This document shows positions 61,267 to 64,000 of a stretch of DNA of 64,000 bases, piece after piece. Under the pieces are notes generated by a model. The model did not search any database. It was not told the DNA's origin and saw only the letters and a program-made list of their open reading frames with translations. Source of the stretch: Roseimicrobium gellanilyticum. GTDB taxonomy: Bacteria > Verrucomicrobiota > Verrucomicrobiia > Verrucomicrobiales > Verrucomicrobiaceae. The DNA lies in contig NZ_QNRR01000008.1 of the NCBI RefSeq assembly GCF_003315205.1, positions 186,001 through 250,000 on the forward strand, given 5' to 3'. The position numbers and the translations under genes are program-made. How positions within the stretch are numbered: the first letter of the stretch is position 1; every line of letters starts with the position of its first letter.

Positions 61267-62055
61267 TCAACTCTTAGGCTTCGTCGCGGGAGCTGCGGGC
61301 AGGGCCTTGCTGGCCTTCATGCTGGCTAGGATGGTCGCCTTGTTCTTGGCCCAGTCGGAATTGGGCGTGGCTTCCCACACCTTGAAATTGCGTACGGCGC
61401 TCTCCACGCCGGCCACGAACATGACGCTGCACTTCGCCGAGGTGATGAGGGGGTGCTGGCCGGTCATCGTCTTGCCATCCACGGTGAGGGTCATTTCGTC
61501 GCCGAGGATCTCGAAGAGCACGGTGTGCCATTCGCCGAGGGCCATGGGCGTGAGAGTGAGTCCGAGTGGCACGGCCTTGTCGGGACCACCGTGGTCGTTG
61601 TCATCCTTGCGGATGTTGAAGCCCTTTTCATCGATGCCCACGCTGCAGATGTAGTCCTTGGTATCGGTGGTGCGCACCTGCACATGGCGCTTGGGGCGGC
61701 CCTCCATGGGGACATCATGCATCTGCACTTCGCATTGTATGACGACGTCCTTAAAGTCGAAGCCGTAGGAGGCGGTAGCGGGGTGTTGCACGGCGGGATT
61801 CTCCTTTCCTACGAAGGTGCCATTCACCACGTCCCAGTGACCGCCGCGTGCGGCGGAGTTGTAGCGCCAGGCCTTGAAGCCACTGGCGAAGCCGTTCGAC
61901 TTGCCATCGAAGGGCGGCAGGGGCTTCTCAAAGTCCTGCTGCACGAGGAGTTTTCCTCGTGTGGTCATGAGGGTGGGCAGCAGGTCCTCGGCATTCGCAG
62001 TGGCAAAGCCGAGTGCGAGGCAGAGGAGGGGGAGGAGGAGAGGTGGGAGTCGCAT
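61267..62055 (-). CDS. Secreted LamG/DUF1080-like carbohydrate-binding protein
   Basis: A 262-residue exported protein from ATG 62055, with a signal peptide ending near FATANAEDL. The main domain is a single jelly-roll beta-sandwich: LVQQDFEKPLPP, WDVVNGTFVGKEN, VVIQCEVQMHDV and WHTVLFEILGDEMTLTVDG are typical of 3-keto-disaccharide hydrolase (DUF1080) or LamG-type lectins. A catalytic set was not identified. It could bind or hydrolyse a glycan. A dispersed repeat lies 83 bp upstream of the start. Confidence 0.75.
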   Translation of the reverse strand: MRLPPLLLPLLCLALGFATANAEDLLPTLMTTRGKLLVQQDFEKPLPPFDGKSNGFASGFKAWRYNSAARGGHWDVVNGTFVGKENPAVQHPATASYGFDFKDVVIQCEVQMHDVPMEGRPKRHVQVRTTDTKDYICSVGIDEKGFNIRKDDNDHGGPDKAVPLGLTLTPMALGEWHTVLFEILGDEMTLTVDGKTMTGQHPLITSAKCSVMFVAGVESAVRNFKVWEATPNSDWAKNKATILASMKASKALPAAPATKPKS

Positions 62056-62137
62056 GGTGTGCGCCAAGTCTGAATGACGGATGCGGAATGTCGAACGGGA
62101 ACGCCGGACTGGGGGCTGTGGGCTGGCATGCCACGGG

Positions 62138-62213
62138 GAGGGTGCTGGGTGTGGCGGGCTGCATTGGCTTCAACACAGAGACACAGAGACGCAGAGGAAA
62201 CTTCGGAGACTGA
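62138..62213. repeat. ACACAGAGAC dispersed repeat, copy 3
   Basis: About 76 bp with the same head (GAGGGTGCTGGGTGTGGCGG) and core as 12779-12853, differing at a handful of positions and by one inserted A. It begins 83 bp upstream of the minus-strand start at 62055, almost the same distance as copy 1 from its gene (89 bp). Confidence 0.75.
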
Positions 62214-62252
62214 GAAGGGATGAGATGGGGGCTCCAAAATTGCGAGGCGGTC

Positions 62253-64000
62253 CTATCGGCGTTCTTTGGCGAGCTTGTCCGTCTCCTGCAGGTTGAAGCG
62301 TACGCTTACGACGGAGTTTTGCTCGGGGCCTTCACGGTACTTGATGTAAGTGGTGGCCACGAAGGTGCCGTCCGGCAGTAACTCAAGTCCGGGATAGCCG
62401 CAGTCGCCGCCCTTGTAGCTGTGGAGCAGCTTCAGACGATACTGGCCATCACGACCGGAGATGATGTCCTCATACTTGCCGACCCAGGCGACGAAGTGAG
62501 TCTTGGTGGAGCTCTTGAGGCCGGTGTCGCGGAAGCATACGACGAGTCTGCCATCCTCTGCGTAGTGCGCCATGTGACGATCGCCGTGCAGCCCCGCAGG
62601 AAGCGGCTTCGCAGGAGACCATGTTTTACCTTCGTTGTTGCTCACCATGGAAAGCGCCACGCGCTCCTTGTTCTCGCGAATGAGGCAGAGGAGTTGCTTC
62701 CCGTCCGGAGAGCGTACGAGGTAGGGCTCGCAAGGCTTCAGATCACCCATGTCGAGAATGATCCTCCAGGGGCTCCAGGTGAAGCCGCCGTCTTCGGAAA
62801 TGCTCTGGGTCAGGATATTTGACTTCGTGTCCTTTGTCTCGCCGGGACGGCGGATGTTGGTGAGGCCAATCAGCTTCTTCCCACCTTCGACGGGAATAAT
62901 GGTGCAGAAAGGCATGACGCACACGAGCTTGTTGGAGACCATGGGAGACCACGTCTTGCCGTCGTCCTCCGAAACGGACTGATGCATCGTGCCATCGGGA
63001 CCCTGACCGGCGAAGACAAAGAGGCGTGCCTTGCCTTTCGGATCCGTGAGACGGTAGATGGAGGGACAGTTCTTCAAGGTCTTCCAGCTTTCGGGCACCG
63101 GGAGGAGGTCGCTCCAGGTATTGCCACCGTCGTCACTGCGCTTCAGCGGACCGCAATTGCCCCCGTGCTTGTAGGTCCACACGCAGTACATGGTCTTGCC
63201 ATCGGGCAGGAGCACGGTGGTGGGGTGGCCTTGATATTCCTCAGCGGTGCCCTGGGCGATGACGACCTGACGCGCGGTGTCCTTGGAAAGGTCCACGGCG
63301 GCGGGCGGCTTGGGAGCGAAGATGTCCTCCAGTGGCCAGGTGTCGGTGCGGAAGGGGGAGGCGGGAAGACCGGCGCCGTTGTAGAGATTGCATACGGGGC
63401 TGGCTTCCCAGGCGTAACGCACGGCGACGGGGGATGGTGTATCAGGACTGGATGCGATTACCTTGTCGCCCTCAATGACCGCGGTGGCGGGTTTCCATAC
63501 CTTGTCCTTTCCCGCGATGAGGAAGCCCTTCAGCGGACCATCCTTGGCCGCGAGACCGCCGTTGGTGTGGTCGAAGGTGATGACCATCTTTCCATTCTGG
63601 ACTTCTCCGCCTTGGAACAGTGGACCGGAGGTGGCGGGAACGTCCTTCTTGTAGACGGTGCCGAGCGCCCAGTAGGAGAGGCGCTGGCCCACGCCCTGTT
63701 TATTGCGTGGATGGTTGTCTTTGGCTTCGCCGATGTCCACGGTGATGGCCATGCCGGTGTTCTTCACCTTCAGGCTTTCCAGCATGGCTTCACGTACAAG
63801 CGGACGGTAGCCCACATGCTCGAAGTTCGGGAGCTGCACCCAGGCGAATGGCATCTCGGGAATGCCGAAGCGGGCGCGCCAGTCATTCACGAGCAGTGGG
63901 AGCTGGGTCTTGTACAGCGTGGCTTTCTCCAGGCCGGAGCAGTTGTGCTCGCCCTGATACCAGATGGCTCCCTTGATGGCATAGGGCAGCAGCGGGGCGA
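62253..64000 (-). CDS. Sialate O-acetylesterase / sialidase (BNR) fusion, N-terminus beyond the window
   Basis: The frame is open from the right edge to a stop at 62253, giving 581 visible residues. The first part continues a sialate O-acetylesterase (SASA) domain: PYAIKGAIWYQGEHNC near residue 5-20 and LPLLVNDWRARFGIPEMPF, with the catalytic Asp/His in DIGEAKDNHPRNKQG (about residues 87-101 visible). The C-terminal half holds four Asp-boxes (SDDGGNTWSD, SEDDGKTWSP, SEDGGFTWSP, SNNEGKTWSP) of a sialidase propeller. The apparent GTG start at 63890 is internal. It could both deacetylate and release sialic acid or a similar sugar. The signal peptide is not visible. Confidence 0.85.
   Translation of the reverse strand, partial: APLLPYAIKGAIWYQGEHNCSGLEKATLYKTQLPLLVNDWRARFGIPEMPFAWVQLPNFEHVGYRPLVREAMLESLKVKNTGMAITVDIGEAKDNHPRNKQGVGQRLSYWALGTVYKKDVPATSGPLFQGGEVQNGKMVITFDHTNGGLAAKDGPLKGFLIAGKDKVWKPATAVIEGDKVIASSPDTPSPVAVRYAWEASPVCNLYNGAGLPASPFRTDTWPLEDIFAPKPPAAVDLSKDTARQVVIAQGTAEEYQGHPTTVLLPDGKTMYCVWTYKHGGNCGPLKRSDDGGNTWSDLLPVPESWKTLKNCPSIYRLTDPKGKARLFVFAGQGPDGTMHQSVSEDDGKTWSPMVSNKLVCVMPFCTIIPVEGGKKLIGLTNIRRPGETKDTKSNILTQSISEDGGFTWSPWRIILDMGDLKPCEPYLVRSPDGKQLLCLIRENKERVALSMVSNNEGKTWSPAKPLPAGLHGDRHMAHYAEDGRLVVCFRDTGLKSSTKTHFVAWVGKYEDIISGRDGQYRLKLLHSYKGGDCGYPGLELLPDGTFVATTYIKYREGPEQNSVVSVRFNLQETDKLAKERR

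Noticed and set aside
62253-63890. GTG at 63890 as the start of the sialidase gene
   Set aside because: The same frame continues to the right edge with clear esterase-domain sequence, so the GTG codes for an internal valine.
1-64000. tRNA, rRNA and insertion-sequence genes
   Set aside because: No T-loop-like GGTTCGAATCC cluster, rRNA stretch or transposase motif was noticed on either strand by eye; a scan with tRNAscan-SE and ISfinder would be decisive.

Overview
The window looks like a chromosomal segment of a GC-rich member of the Verrucomicrobiota, close in style to Verrucomicrobiaceae such as Prosthecobacter or Roseimicrobium. This is an inference from gene content: a DUF1501 plus PSCyt1/DUF1549/DUF1553 pair, a beta-strand-repeat protein with a PEP-CTERM anchor, three secreted sulfatases, PHM-like copper and cytochrome domains, and many exported carbohydrate-active proteins. 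No rRNA, tRNA, CRISPR array, prophage, transposase or complete insertion sequence was seen. Start codons GTG and TTG are used, and good Shine-Dalgarno sequences are rare. Several maximal reading frames were trimmed here to a later start that gives a normal N-terminus or signal peptide.

Layout. 1-4174: end of an unidentified gene, then the minus-strand DUF1501 / PSCyt1-DUF1549-DUF1553 pair. 4268-9789: a LysR regulator divergent from an RND efflux pump and its adaptor, without an outer-membrane channel. 9790-10449: an intergenic region packed with three families of palindromic repeats. 10450-12690: a secreted EF-hand / thioredoxin-like / cytochrome c / copper-monooxygenase fusion. 13037-19313: two unlike trans-sulfuration PLP enzymes flanking a large PEP-CTERM protein. 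19466-24028: two orphan genes, bioD, a pentapeptide-repeat protein and a tandem pair of rhomboid-TPR membrane proteases. 24061-30944: hydrolase, EamA transporter with an attenuator-like leader, CHAD protein, glycosyltransferase, DUF3309 miniprotein, PfpI-family protein and an L,D-transpeptidase. 31012-36115: three sulfatases in a row. 36197-43300: a minus-strand fatty-acid beta-oxidation set (acyl-CoA dehydrogenase, bifunctional hydratase/dehydrogenase, thiolase, PaaK-like ligase). 43365-51487: patatin, PHP-domain CehA-like metallohydrolase, OsmC, ceramidase-like protein, alcohol dehydrogenase, methyltransferase. 51736-64000: a minus-strand run of mostly secreted enzymes (nucleoside-hydrolase fusion, two polysaccharide-deacetylase-like proteins, HpcH aldolase, FAD oxidoreductase, beta-propeller hydrolase, LamG-like protein) ending in a sialate O-acetylesterase/sialidase fusion that runs off the right edge.

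How the genes may work together. The sulfatases, deacetylases, propeller hydrolase, esterase/sialidase and aldolase fit a lifestyle of degrading sulfated and acylated polysaccharides or mucin-like glycans. The beta-oxidation set, LysR-controlled efflux pump and cell-wall enzymes are housekeeping or stress functions.

The least explained signal is the intergenic DNA. At least five families of dispersed inverted or direct repeats recur in the window. Two of them have stems that differ between copies but keep their base pairing, and one sits 24-27 nt after stop codons in the sense direction. Repeat matches were found by eye; no database search or folding program was used.
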